From the NCBI GenBank assembly GCA_903910215.1, contig CAIVYV010000055.1, positions 1-30,405 of the forward strand: DNA of 30,405 bases. The letters are read 5' to 3'. Under the pieces are notes generated by a model. The model saw only the letters and a program-made list of their open reading frames with translations. It did no database searches and was not told the DNA's origin. Of this stretch, positions 15,169 to 23,571 are shown piece after piece. The DNA comes from an uncultured Pseudomonadota bacterium (GTDB taxonomy: Bacteria; Pseudomonadota; Gammaproteobacteria; Steroidobacterales; Steroidobacteraceae). Numbering within the stretch: position 1 is the first letter of the stretch; each line of letters opens with the position of its first letter. The position numbers were made by a program, and so were the translations under genes.

Positions 15169-17655
15169 CTATCGTAAAGACGTCGCTGGCGGCTGACGCA
15201 ATACATTCCGCGTGGCGAGCCAGCCGGCTACCGCCACGAGTGCAGCGCCGCCCAAAGTGCCGATAAGCCAAACTTCAGGGCTGAATTCATAGGACACCTG
15301 CAGAACCTGCTGCGCGAGAAAAAACCCGGCGATAGAGGCACCGGTCGCTGCCAACAAACCCGCGAGTAATCCCAAGGCGGAAAACTCAGCCAGCAAACCA
15401 CGCAATACGACACTGCGGCTGGCGCCTAATGTACGCAGCATCGCGCTCTCGTAGCGACGTTCGTCGCGGGTGGCCTGCACGGCAGCCAACAACACCGTGA
15501 GCCCTGCGAATAATGTGAACAAGAACACGCTCTGCACTGCGAGCACAGCCTTGTCGATGACACCGCGCACCTGGTCGAGCAGATCATCAAGATCGAAGAC
15601 GGAGACACTCGGGAATCGTCGTACGAGTTCCGAAATGACGCGACCGTCGCCGGGCTTAAAGTACGCGCTCGTCATCCAAGTTCCCGCCAGTTCATCCAGC
15701 AGCCCAGGTGGGAATACGACGAAGAAATTCGGTTGGAAGCTGTCCCATTTGATCTTACGGACGCTCGCCACCTCGGCTTCGATCACCTCGCCCGCGATAT
15801 CGAAAGTCATGCGATCACCCACAGAGAGTCCGAGACCCTGTTGGTATTCGTCCGAGATCGACACCAGCGCGCGACCATGATCAGCTTCGGTCCACCAGCG
15901 ACCAGCCACGACCTGATTGTCTTCACCCAGTGCCGCTTGCCAGGTGATGTTCTGGTCGCGACGCGCATAACCTTCGCCGCGCGGATCGACGAACTCGATG
16001 GCCTCGACCGGCTTACCGTTGAGCTCAGTCAAGCGAGCACGGATCATCGGCAGTTCACGTGAGGTTTCTGCACCCCGCTCCTTGAGGAAGGCAAAGAAAT
16101 CTTCGCGCTCGGTCGGCGGTATGTTGATGAAGAAGAAGTTCGGTAAATCCGCCGGCAAACTGCGGCGCCAGTCCGTCAACAGGTCGTTACGCACCACGGC
16201 CAGCACCAACAACACCATGATGCCAAGCCCGAAGGCGACGATCTGCACGATACTCTCGGTGCGGCGGCGGCCCAGGTTAGCGATGCCATAGCGCCAGGAC
16301 ACACCCACCGTTCCACGCAAACTGCCGGCTCCTTTGACCAACAGCCAACCAGCAAGTGCGAGCACAGCCGTGAACACGGTCAAGCCGATGACGAATCCGA
16401 AGAAGAAGACCCAGTCACGTACGACCCAATAGATCAAAAATACGATCGCCGCGATCGCCGGACCAAAAGCCAGCCATACGGCAGGCTTGGGCGGAGCAAT
16501 GTCACGACGCAAGACGCGTATCGCCGGTACTGTCGACAGCTGCAGTAGCGGTGGCAAAGCAAAGCCGGCCAAAAGCGCGACCGCCGTGGCCAGCCCTAAG
16601 CCGAAAGGTAGCCAATCTGGTGGGGGCAGGTCAGCTCTCAACAAACCTTGCAAGGCTCGCAGCAACCACTCCTGGGCGAGGTAGCCGATCGCTGAGCCAA
16701 CGGCCGCAGCTGCCAGCGCGATCACGAGCAGTTGCACGAGACTCACCGTCAACGTGAAGGCCCGCGATGCACCCAAAGTTTTCAATAAAGCAACAGAGTC
16801 GAGATGTCGCTGTACATAGCGGCGCGCCGACATGCCGACAGCAATGGCACACAACAGAACGGCAACAAGACTGGCGAGACTGAGGAAGCGCCCTGCGCGA
16901 TCGATGGCGTTCTGGATTTGCGGGCTCGCTTCACTGACGTCGCGCAATCGCTCGCCACGTTGCTTTCGTTCGGCAAGCCACGGCTTGAAGGCCGTCACCT
17001 GCTCACGCTCGCCAGCGAACAACGCTGCGTAAGTCGCTCGAGAACCAGGCTGCAGCAAGCGTGTGGCTGGCAGATCATCGGCATGCATCAACAAGCTTGG
17101 CGCGAGCTCGCCGAAACCACCGCCCTGATCGGGTCGTGTGATCAATACTTTGGAGATCAGGAAGGTTGCAGCACCAACCGACACCGTATCGCCCAACTTG
17201 GCATCGAGAGCCGCAAGCAGTTTAGAGTCAGGCCAAACCTCGCCGCGCGGTGGTCCCGAATTGACGGCAGTCGGCGTCCCGAAAGGCTCAGTCGAGACGC
17301 CCACCGTGCCACGCAAGGGATAACTGCTGCTGACCGCGCGCAAATTCGCGAGTTGGTTGAGATTGTCGCGAAACACGACGCTCAGCACCGAGGTTGCATT
17401 GGCCGTTTTGAGGCCGCGACGATTCGCTTCGTCGAGATAGGTCGCCGGTACAGGCCGCGAGGACTCGAGCCGCAAGTCTGCAGCGAGCACCTCATTGGCC
17501 TGCAGAGCAACCGATTGACCGATGCGATTGACGAGGAATCCCACCCCGGTCAGCGCACCTACGGCCACCGTCAGCGCCAGCAATAACACCGCAAGTTCAC
17601 CCGAGCGCCATTCGCGCGCGAGCAATCTCAAGCCTAGCAAGGACGCGCGTGACAT
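15169..17655 (-). CDS. ybbP: ABC transporter permease with two FtsX domains (YbbP)
   Basis: This 828-residue permease resembles E. coli YbbP (about 800 residues). An N-terminal TM anchor is at about 18-45 (SGELAVLLLALTVAVGALTG). A large periplasmic domain precedes the first FtsX-type TM bundle (about 255-385). Central hydrophobic helices follow at about 390-480, then a second periplasmic domain and a C-terminal FtsX bundle (about 700-820, with GLTVLLAAVQATRDERRYE and SAMLRTLGASRSVV). The duplicated organisation and the adjacent ATPase identify it as the membrane partner of YbbA. These type VII-like (mechanotransmission) ABC systems work on envelope lipids or lipoproteins. The exact substrate is not known. 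The start lies 4 bases after the ybbA stop. Confidence 0.94.
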   Translation of the reverse strand: MSRASLLGLRLLAREWRSGELAVLLLALTVAVGALTGVGFLVNRIGQSVALQANEVLAADLRLESSRPVPATYLDEANRRGLKTANATSVLSVVFRDNLNQLANLRAVSSSYPLRGTVGVSTEPFGTPTAVNSGPPRGEVWPDSKLLAALDAKLGDTVSVGAATFLISKVLITRPDQGGGFGELAPSLLMHADDLPATRLLQPGSRATYAALFAGEREQVTAFKPWLAERKQRGERLRDVSEASPQIQNAIDRAGRFLSLASLVAVLLCAIAVGMSARRYVQRHLDSVALLKTLGASRAFTLTVSLVQLLVIALAAAAVGSAIGYLAQEWLLRALQGLLRADLPPPDWLPFGLGLATAVALLAGFALPPLLQLSTVPAIRVLRRDIAPPKPAVWLAFGPAIAAIVFLIYWVVRDWVFFFGFVIGLTVFTAVLALAGWLLVKGAGSLRGTVGVSWRYGIANLGRRRTESIVQIVAFGLGIMVLLVLAVVRNDLLTDWRRSLPADLPNFFFINIPPTEREDFFAFLKERGAETSRELPMIRARLTELNGKPVEAIEFVDPRGEGYARRDQNITWQAALGEDNQVVAGRWWTEADHGRALVSISDEYQQGLGLSVGDRMTFDIAGEVIEAEVASVRKIKWDSFQPNFFVVFPPGLLDELAGTWMTSAYFKPGDGRVISELVRRFPSVSVFDLDDLLDQVRGVIDKAVLAVQSVFLFTLFAGLTVLLAAVQATRDERRYESAMLRTLGASRSVVLRGLLAEFSALGLLAGLLAATGASIAGFFLAQQVLQVSYEFSPEVWLIGTLGGAALVAVAGWLATRNVLRQPPATSLR

Positions 17656-17659
17656 GACT

Positions 17660-18337
17660 TCAACCTGCAGTAAGCTGCCCCGCCTCCATGATCACACTGC
17701 GACCGCAGCGCGCAGCCAGAGTTCGATCATGGGTGACGAGTACGAGCGTGGTGCCGGAATCGGCATTCAAAGCAAACAACAGATCGGCGATCTTGGCGCC
17801 CGTGGTGGTATCGAGATTACCGGTCGGCTCATCGGCGAAAAGCACGGCCGGTCGCATCACGAAAGCCCGGGCAATCGCGACACGCTGCTGCTCACCGCCC
17901 GACAACTGGCGCGGATAGTGACCGATACGGGCCCGTAAACCGACGTGATCGAGCGCATCGGTAGCGGCCTGGCGTGCATCGGATCGGCCGGCAAGCTCTA
18001 GCGGCAGCATCACGTTCTCGAGCGCCGTTAGCGCCGGAATCAAGTGAAAAGACTGAAACACGAAACCGACCCGCTCGGCTCGCAACCGGGCACGCCCGTC
18101 TTCATCGAGCGCCGAGAGATCCTCACCATCGAGCAGTACACGCCCGCGAGTCGGCAGATCCAGACCCGCCAAGAGCGCGAGCAAGGTCGACTTGCCGGCA
18201 CCCGAAGCGCCGACGATGGCCACCGATTCGCCGGCATGCACCTGCAGGGAAACATCCTGAACGATGGTCAGTGTCCCTTCTGGACTGCTAACCTGTTTGC
18301 ACAATCCCTGTGCCTCGAGGACGATATCTTTGTTCAC
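17660..18337 (-). CDS. ybbA: ABC transporter ATP-binding protein (YbbA)
   Basis: This 225-residue ATPase is the size of E. coli YbbA. With the chosen start, the Walker A GASGAGKST is at 43-51, the Q-loop is in VFQSFHLIP, the signature LSGGEQ is at 145-150 and Walker B is VLFADEPTG. The switch histidine is in LVLVTHDR. I chose the GTG at 18337 because AAGGAT lies about 7 bases upstream and the protein then begins MNKDIVLEAQGLCKQV, like LolD/MacB-type ATPases. The longer in-frame ATG at 18445 would add 36 residues read antisense to tesA and is unlikely. The start overlaps the tesA start by 8 bases on the opposite strand. It is co-transcribed with ybbP. Confidence 0.93.
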   Translation of the reverse strand: MNKDIVLEAQGLCKQVSSPEGTLTIVQDVSLQVHAGESVAIVGASGAGKSTLLALLAGLDLPTRGRVLLDGEDLSALDEDGRARLRAERVGFVFQSFHLIPALTALENVMLPLELAGRSDARQAATDALDHVGLRARIGHYPRQLSGGEQQRVAIARAFVMRPAVLFADEPTGNLDTTTGAKIADLLFALNADSGTTLVLVTHDRTLAARCGRSVIMEAGQLTAG

Positions 18338-18965
18338 GAAACGATCCTTCGTTGCTGCTCTGCTGATGTTCGCGCTGCCGATGCTCGGCACCGCCGCACC
18401 CACGCCGGCTGCAGCACCGAAAATTCTCGTGCTGGGCGACAGCATCAGCGCCGGTTACGGTCTGGCAGCCAACGAGGGCTGGGTGAGCCTGCTGCAAAAC
18501 CGACTGAAGACGCAAGGTTACGGGTACCGCGTCGTCAATGCCAGCGTCACCGGCGAAACGACGACCGGGGGCCTCGCGAGACTCCCGCGCGCCCTATCTT
18601 TGCACCAACCTGTCATTGTCGTCATCGAACTTGGCGGCAACGACGGACTGCGTGGACTACCCCTCGACACGTCGCGCGCCAATCTTCAAAAAATGATCGA
18701 TCTGTCACGGAGCGCCGGAGCTGCGGTCCTGCTGCTCGGCATGAAGATCCCGCCTAACTACGGCCCTCGTTATGCGAGTGAATTCGAACGTTTGTATGCC
18801 GATCTCGCCCGTCGAAACAAATTGGCTTTCGAGCCTTTTTTTCTCGACAAGATCGCCTTGGCCGACGGCATGATGCAGGAGGATGGAATCCATCCGACCG
18901 CCAAGGCCCAGCCGATCATGCTCGAAACGCTGTGGCCACGCCTGAGGCCGTTGTTGCGACGCTGA
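18330..18965 (+). CDS. tesA: Periplasmic arylesterase / lysophospholipase / thioesterase TesA (SGNH hydrolase)
   Basis: This 211-residue GDSL-type hydrolase cleaves acyl thioesters, lysophospholipids and aryl esters in the periplasm. The TTG at 18330 is the best start. CGAGGA lies about 9 bases upstream, and the protein then opens with a textbook signal peptide: basic FTKR, a hydrophobic core rich in Leu, Ala and Phe, and a cleavage region near TAAPTPAAA. SGNH blocks are GDSISAGYG (nucleophile Ser38), the block II glycine region VNASVTGETTTGG, block III GGNDGLRG and block V DGIHPTAKAQ with the catalytic Asp and His. An ATG at 18264 would push the signal peptide inwards and is disfavoured. Divergent pairing with ybbA-ybbP is also found in E. 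coli. Confidence 0.93.
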   Translation: MFTKRSFVAALLMFALPMLGTAAPTPAAAPKILVLGDSISAGYGLAANEGWVSLLQNRLKTQGYGYRVVNASVTGETTTGGLARLPRALSLHQPVIVVIELGGNDGLRGLPLDTSRANLQKMIDLSRSAGAAVLLLGMKIPPNYGPRYASEFERLYADLARRNKLAFEPFFLDKIALADGMMQEDGIHPTAKAQPIMLETLWPRLRPLLRR

Positions 18966-19012
18966 GTCACCGGCAATTGCCATCGGAAGTGGGCTCCGGC
19001 TAGAGTTCCGTC

Positions 19013-20686
19013 ATGTCAAAACCCTGGTTGCAGTCTTATCCGCCCGGCGTTCCGGCCGAAATCGATTCCACTCGCTATGCGTCTATCGCGCAAATGGCTG
19101 ACGAAAGTTTCAGCAAATTCGCTGAACGCACGGCCTATGTGCAGATGGGACGCCAACTGAGCTACGGCGAACTCGACGCCAAATCGAAAGCATTTGCGGG
19201 CTGGCTGCAGCACAAGGCAAAGCTGCAGCGCGGTGCTCGCGTTGCGATCATGATGCCGAACGTACTGCAGTATCCGATCGCCTTGTTTGGTGTACTGCGC
19301 GCAGGCGGCACCGTGGTCAACACGAATCCGCTATACACGGCTCGCGAACTCGAGCACCAGCTGAAAGACTCCGGCGCGGAAGTGATCGTGATTCTCGAGA
19401 ACTTCGCGCACGTGCTGCAGGAAGTCATCCAGCACACGAAGGTCCGTCAAGTCATCGTCACCAGCGTCGGCGAACTGCTCGGCTTTCCCAAAGGATCGAT
19501 CGTGGATTTCGTCGTACGCCGAATTCGCAAGGCGGTCCCGTCCTGGTCGCTACCGGGCGCGCTACGCTTTGGCGACGTGCTCGCCGAAGGCGTCGCCTTG
19601 CCATATAACCCGGTCGCTTTGAGTCATGCCGATCTTGCCTTCCTGCAATACACTGGCGGCACGACAGGCGTCTCGAAGGGCGCCATGCTCAGCCACGGCA
19701 ACATGGTCGCGAACGTGTTGCAGTCCTCAGCCTGGATCGCCGACACCTTGCCTCCGGGTGAGCATCACACGGCCATCACGGCGCTGCCGCTGTATCACAT
19801 CTTCGCCCTGACGGCGAACTGCATCTTGTTCCTGCGGCTTGGCTGGACCAACGTGCTGATCACGAATCCACGCGATTTCCCGGCATTCGTCAAAGAATTA
19901 AAGCAGCACAAGTTCACTTACATCTCGGGCGTCAATACGCTGTTCAACGCTCTACTACACACCCCGGGGTTCGAGACGGTCGATTTCAGCCACTTGCGCT
20001 GTACCCTGGGCGGCGGAATGGCCGTGCAACGAGCCGTGGCCGAACACTGGAAAAAGGTGACCGGCTGCATCCTCACCCAAGCCTGGGGTTTGACGGAAAC
20101 CTCACCCGCAGCTTGCATCAATCCGGCTAACGAAGACTTCAATGATTCGATCGGTCTACCGATTTCTTCGACGGAAGTGGCGATCATGAACGATGCCGGC
20201 GAGCCGTTGCCGATCGGTGAGTCAGGAGAAATCTGCGTTCGCGGCCCGCAGGTGATGCAGGGCTACTACAACCGGCCCGACGAAACCGCCAAGGTGATGC
20301 TACCGGATGGTTGGCTGCGCACCGGCGACATCGGTCGAATGGATGCTCGCGGTTATGTTTTCATCGAAGATCGCAAGAAAGACATGATCAACGTCTCGGG
20401 CTTCAACGTGTACCCGAACGAAGTGGAGAGCGTTGCGGTGACTCACCCCGGCGTGCTCGAAGCTGCTGCGGTCGCCAAAGCCGATGAGCGTTCAGGCGAA
20501 GTCGTGGCCCTATTCGTCGTTCGCAAAGATCCCGCACTGACGGCCGAGGCGGTCATAGAACACTGCCGTGCCGCTTTAACCGGATACAAGGTGCCGAAGT
20601 ACGTCTACTTCAAGAGCGATCTTCCGAAGACCAACGTCGGCAAGATTTTGCGTCGTGAGTTGCGCGACGAAGCGCAAAAACTTTAG
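19013..20686 (+). CDS. fadD: Long-chain fatty acid-CoA ligase FadD
   Basis: This AMP-forming acyl-CoA synthetase activates fatty acids to acyl-CoA at the inner membrane. Its 557 residues match E. coli FadD (561). Motifs in order are the P-loop YTGGTTGVSKGAM (213-225), AITALPLYHIFALT, the fatty-acyl/AMP region WGLTETSPAACINP, DGWLRTGDIGRMD with the ribose-binding aspartate, IEDRKKDMINVSGFNVYPNE (FACS signature region) and the C-terminal catalytic lysine in LPKTNVGKILRREL. The Shine-Dalgarno sequence is poor. A TTGCCA/TAGAGT pair 18 bases apart just before the ATG could yield a very short leader, but this is weak evidence. The same strand carries tesA 47 bases upstream, so read-through co-expression is possible. 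Confidence 0.96.
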   Translation: MSKPWLQSYPPGVPAEIDSTRYASIAQMADESFSKFAERTAYVQMGRQLSYGELDAKSKAFAGWLQHKAKLQRGARVAIMMPNVLQYPIALFGVLRAGGTVVNTNPLYTARELEHQLKDSGAEVIVILENFAHVLQEVIQHTKVRQVIVTSVGELLGFPKGSIVDFVVRRIRKAVPSWSLPGALRFGDVLAEGVALPYNPVALSHADLAFLQYTGGTTGVSKGAMLSHGNMVANVLQSSAWIADTLPPGEHHTAITALPLYHIFALTANCILFLRLGWTNVLITNPRDFPAFVKELKQHKFTYISGVNTLFNALLHTPGFETVDFSHLRCTLGGGMAVQRAVAEHWKKVTGCILTQAWGLTETSPAACINPANEDFNDSIGLPISSTEVAIMNDAGEPLPIGESGEICVRGPQVMQGYYNRPDETAKVMLPDGWLRTGDIGRMDARGYVFIEDRKKDMINVSGFNVYPNEVESVAVTHPGVLEAAAVAKADERSGEVVALFVVRKDPALTAEAVIEHCRAALTGYKVPKYVYFKSDLPKTNVGKILRRELRDEAQKL

Positions 20687-20708
20687 AAAACCATCAGACA
20701 AACAAAGA

Positions 20709-21857
20709 TCAGGAGCGTTCGCCGGGACTGAATAACCGGCGATGCTCGATGATCGCGTAACGATCGGTCATGCCAGCGACGTAATCGGCGACGACTCGAG
20801 CGCGACCGGTCTTATCGTGCTGTCGCTCCGCATTGGTCGCAGCCTGACGATGTTCATCCGGCAGCAGGTCGATGTCTTGCATAAAGACCTCGAACAACTC
20901 GCGCAGCACTTTGCGCGCCTTGTTAGTCATGCGAAGCACACGATAGTGGCGGTAGAGATGAGTGTTGAGAAAGCGCTTCAGCTCGAGGTGCTCCTCACGT
21001 ACCGCATCACTCATGACGATCAGCGGCGCGGATTCTGCACGCACGGCATCGATCGATTGCGGCGCTGCGTCGGCGATGCGGGCGGCACTCGCTGAAACCA
21101 CATCGCGTACAACGCGATCGATCATGCGACGAATGGTTTCATGCACCAAACGTCGTCCGGTCAAACTCGGATAGCGCGCAACGACATCGGCGTACTCACG
21201 ACCAAACAAACTCACCTCACGTAAGGCGTCGATATCGAGAAGGCCAGCGCGTAGACCGTCGTCGACATCGTGATTGTTGTATGCGATCGCATCAGCGAGG
21301 TTCGCGAGCTGTGCCTCGAGCCCCGGCTGACGACGCTCGATAAAACGCAGCCCGAGCTCACCTAGCGTACGCGCATTCTGTGCAGAGCAATGCTTGAGAA
21401 TGCCTTCACGAGTTTCGAAGGTGAGATTCAATCCCGGAAAGTCTGCATATCGCTCTTCCAGCAAGTCCACTACGCGCAGCGACTGCAGGTTGTGCTCGAA
21501 TCCACCGTGCTCGCGCATGCACTCGTTGAGCGCGTCCTGACCGGCGTGACCGAACGGGGTATGCCCTAAATCGTGGGCGAGACAAATAGCCTCAGTGAGC
21601 GTTTCGTGCAAAGCCAACGCACGTGCAATCGTACGACCGATCTGCGCCACTTCCATTGAGTGCGTGATGCGGGTGCGATAGAGATCGCCTTCGTGATTGA
21701 CGAAGACTTGCGTCTTGTAGACGAGGCGTCGGAACGCATTCGAGTGAATGATGCGATCACGATCGCGCTGGAACTCACCACGCAATTGCGGCGCGGGCTC
21801 GCTGAATTGGCGGCCGCGACTGCGCTCGTCATGAGCAGCGTAGACCGCCAACGTCAT
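20709..21857 (-). CDS. dGTPase-like HD-domain triphosphohydrolase
   Basis: This 382-residue protein of the dGTPase-like group (shorter than the roughly 500-residue E. coli Dgt) hydrolyses dNTPs to deoxynucleoside and triphosphate. The N-terminal RDRDRIIHSNAFRRLVYKTQ and the HD metal motif (RTRITHSMEV with His66, then AHDLGHTPFGHAG with His95-Asp96) are intact. IAYNNHDVDDGL supplies the later metal-binding aspartate. The ATG overlaps the aroB stop by 4 bases (ATGA), implying coupled translation. The aroK-aroB-dGTPase order also occurs in beta- and gammaproteobacteria. Physiologically it tunes dNTP pools. A link to aromatic biosynthesis beyond shared transcription is not evident. Confidence 0.94.
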   Translation of the reverse strand: MTLAVYAAHDERSRGRQFSEPAPQLRGEFQRDRDRIIHSNAFRRLVYKTQVFVNHEGDLYRTRITHSMEVAQIGRTIARALALHETLTEAICLAHDLGHTPFGHAGQDALNECMREHGGFEHNLQSLRVVDLLEERYADFPGLNLTFETREGILKHCSAQNARTLGELGLRFIERRQPGLEAQLANLADAIAYNNHDVDDGLRAGLLDIDALREVSLFGREYADVVARYPSLTGRRLVHETIRRMIDRVVRDVVSASAARIADAAPQSIDAVRAESAPLIVMSDAVREEHLELKRFLNTHLYRHYRVLRMTNKARKVLRELFEVFMQDIDLLPDEHRQAATNAERQHDKTGRARVVADYVAGMTDRYAIIEHRRLFSPGERS

Positions 21858-22963
21858 GCGAAGTGTGTCTCCAAGGTGGCACTCAACGCCGCTGGCGGAT
21901 AGTCGTGCGTAACAAACGCTCGCCCGACACCCCGCATCAGGACAAAACGCAACCGGCCTTCCTTGACCTTTTTGTCGATACTCATTGCCGCACGAGCTTG
22001 CTCGGCGTCAACCTCCGGTTTCGCATGGGTCGGCAAATGCAGGCGTGCAAGTACATCGGCGATCCGATCACAATCGGCGGCGGACATCCAACCGGCATGA
22101 CGCGACATGGTAGCGGCCATCATGAGTCCCGCACCGACAGCCTCACCATGCAACCAACGCGAGTAACCGGTCACCGTTTCGATCGCGTGCCCAAAGGTAT
22201 GGCCTAGATTGAGCAAGGCTCGATCGCCACGCTCGTGCTCATCACGCGCCACGATTTCGGCTTTGATTTCACAGGAGCGTCGCACAGCGCGCGTAATGGC
22301 GTCGGGCTCGAGTGCGAGCAATTCGGTGGTATGGGCATCGATCCAATCGAAAAACGGTCGATCACAAATTAGGCCGTATTTGACGACCTCGGCCAGGCCA
22401 GCTGACAACTCACGCTGCGGCAAAGACGATAAGGTCGTCGTGTCGGCAATGACCGCCTGGGGTTGATGGAAAGCGCCGATCAAATTCTTGCCACCCGGAT
22501 GATTGACACCCGTCTTACCGCCAACAGACGAGTCGACTTGCGCAAGCAAGGTGGTCGGGATCTGCACGAAGCCGATGCCGCGCTGATAGCAAGCGGCAGC
22601 AAAACCGGCCATGTCACCGATCACGCCACCACCTAAAGCGATGATCAGATCGTCGCGTGCAAAGCGATTGGCGACGAGCACATCGAGAATGCGCGAAACG
22701 GTCGCGAGCGTCTTGTTAGATTCGCCATCCGGCAACACGATCTCGATGAGATCGCGCTCACCGCGCGCGGCTTTAATCGCCGCCGAGTACAAAGGTGCTA
22801 CGACTGCATTGGTGACGAGTGCCACCTTCCGAGCCGGCATGACTCGGGCGAGCAAGGCGGCATCGCCCAGCAGGCCGGCGCCAATATGGATCGGATAACT
22901 GCGCTCGCCGAGCGTGACGGTCAGTGTGCTTTGCGATATGGGCATAGATGAGGACAGCTTCAC
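21854..22963 (-). CDS. aroB: 3-dehydroquinate synthase AroB
   Basis: AroB catalyses the second shikimate-pathway step, converting DAHP to 3-dehydroquinate using NAD and zinc. The 369 residues are of normal length. Motifs are PDGESNKTL, the NAD loop ALGGGVIGDMAGFAAA, PTTLLAQVDSSVGGKTGVNH, and zinc ligands in SAGLAEVVKYG (Glu), LNLGHTFGHAIE (His) and WLHGEAVGAG (His). A GTG at 22963 overlaps the aroK TGA (GTGA) and would give MKLSSSMPISQS. The internal ATG at 22945 would start at MPISQS and is equally compatible with the family. I kept the GTG for coupling, but the true start is uncertain by six residues. It is the middle gene of an aroK-aroB-dGTPase operon. Confidence 0.96.
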   Translation of the reverse strand: MKLSSSMPISQSTLTVTLGERSYPIHIGAGLLGDAALLARVMPARKVALVTNAVVAPLYSAAIKAARGERDLIEIVLPDGESNKTLATVSRILDVLVANRFARDDLIIALGGGVIGDMAGFAAACYQRGIGFVQIPTTLLAQVDSSVGGKTGVNHPGGKNLIGAFHQPQAVIADTTTLSSLPQRELSAGLAEVVKYGLICDRPFFDWIDAHTTELLALEPDAITRAVRRSCEIKAEIVARDEHERGDRALLNLGHTFGHAIETVTGYSRWLHGEAVGAGLMMAATMSRHAGWMSAADCDRIADVLARLHLPTHAKPEVDAEQARAAMSIDKKVKEGRLRFVLMRGVGRAFVTHDYPPAALSATLETHFA

Positions 22964-23508
22964 GAGGGCAGTATACGACCCTGACCTTCGCGTTCGCCGA
23001 GACTACGCAGGATTTCATCGACGACCGCCGGAACCCGACGCCCATCGGTTCGTACCGTCAGATGAGCGACCCCGGCATACAAGGGGGCCCGTTGATTCAT
23101 CAACTCCGTGACGCGTGCGGTCATGTCGGCGACACCGCTCAACAGAGGTCGATTCTCCCCGCGTCGTACGCGCGTCACTTGCTGGGCGATGGAAGTCTCG
23201 AGATAGATCACCGTGCCGCGCTCTCGCAGATGGGAACGATTCTCCGCGGCGAGCACGGCGCCGCCACCGGTCGACAACACGATCCCGTTGGCGGCGGTCA
23301 GTTCGGCGACGATTTCCCGCTCTCGCTGACGGAACCCGACCTCACCCTCAGTGTCGAAGATGCGCGGGATATCGACACCGGTGCGGCGTTCGATTTCCGC
23401 ATCCGTATCAACGAAGGGCATACGGAGCCGACGAGCGAGGGTTTTGCCCACAGCCGTTTTGCCCGACCCCATCGGTCCCACGAGAAATAAGTTGCTTGAT
23501 GCCGTCAT
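22960..23508 (-). CDS. aroK: Shikimate kinase AroK
   Basis: This 182-residue kinase phosphorylates the 3-hydroxyl of shikimate. The Walker A loop GPMGSGKT is at residues 11-18. The shikimate-binding DTDAEIERR with the metal/substrate aspartate follows, then FRQREREIV with its arginine, GGGAV and the lid region RRGENRPLL. Length is typical. It is the first gene of the leftward operon and is divergent from mrcA across 63 bases, so both promoters must lie in that gap or in the coding ends. No strong sigma70 match was obvious in it. The usual pilMNOPQ genes are not between it and mrcA. Confidence 0.96.
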   Translation of the reverse strand: MTASSNLFLVGPMGSGKTAVGKTLARRLRMPFVDTDAEIERRTGVDIPRIFDTEGEVGFRQREREIVAELTAANGIVLSTGGGAVLAAENRSHLRERGTVIYLETSIAQQVTRVRRGENRPLLSGVADMTARVTELMNQRAPLYAGVAHLTVRTDGRRVPAVVDEILRSLGEREGQGRILPS

Positions 23509-23571
23509 TCGCCGAATCCTGCCTGCACGGCAAGCCTACCGCACCGGCCAAGCGCGCGACATTCCGGTAAC

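Noticed and set aside
18977..19013. Leaderless fadD transcript from a TTGCCA/TAGAGT promoter
   Set aside because: The spacer is 18 bases and the hexamers are weak matches. The evidence is too thin to call a feature.
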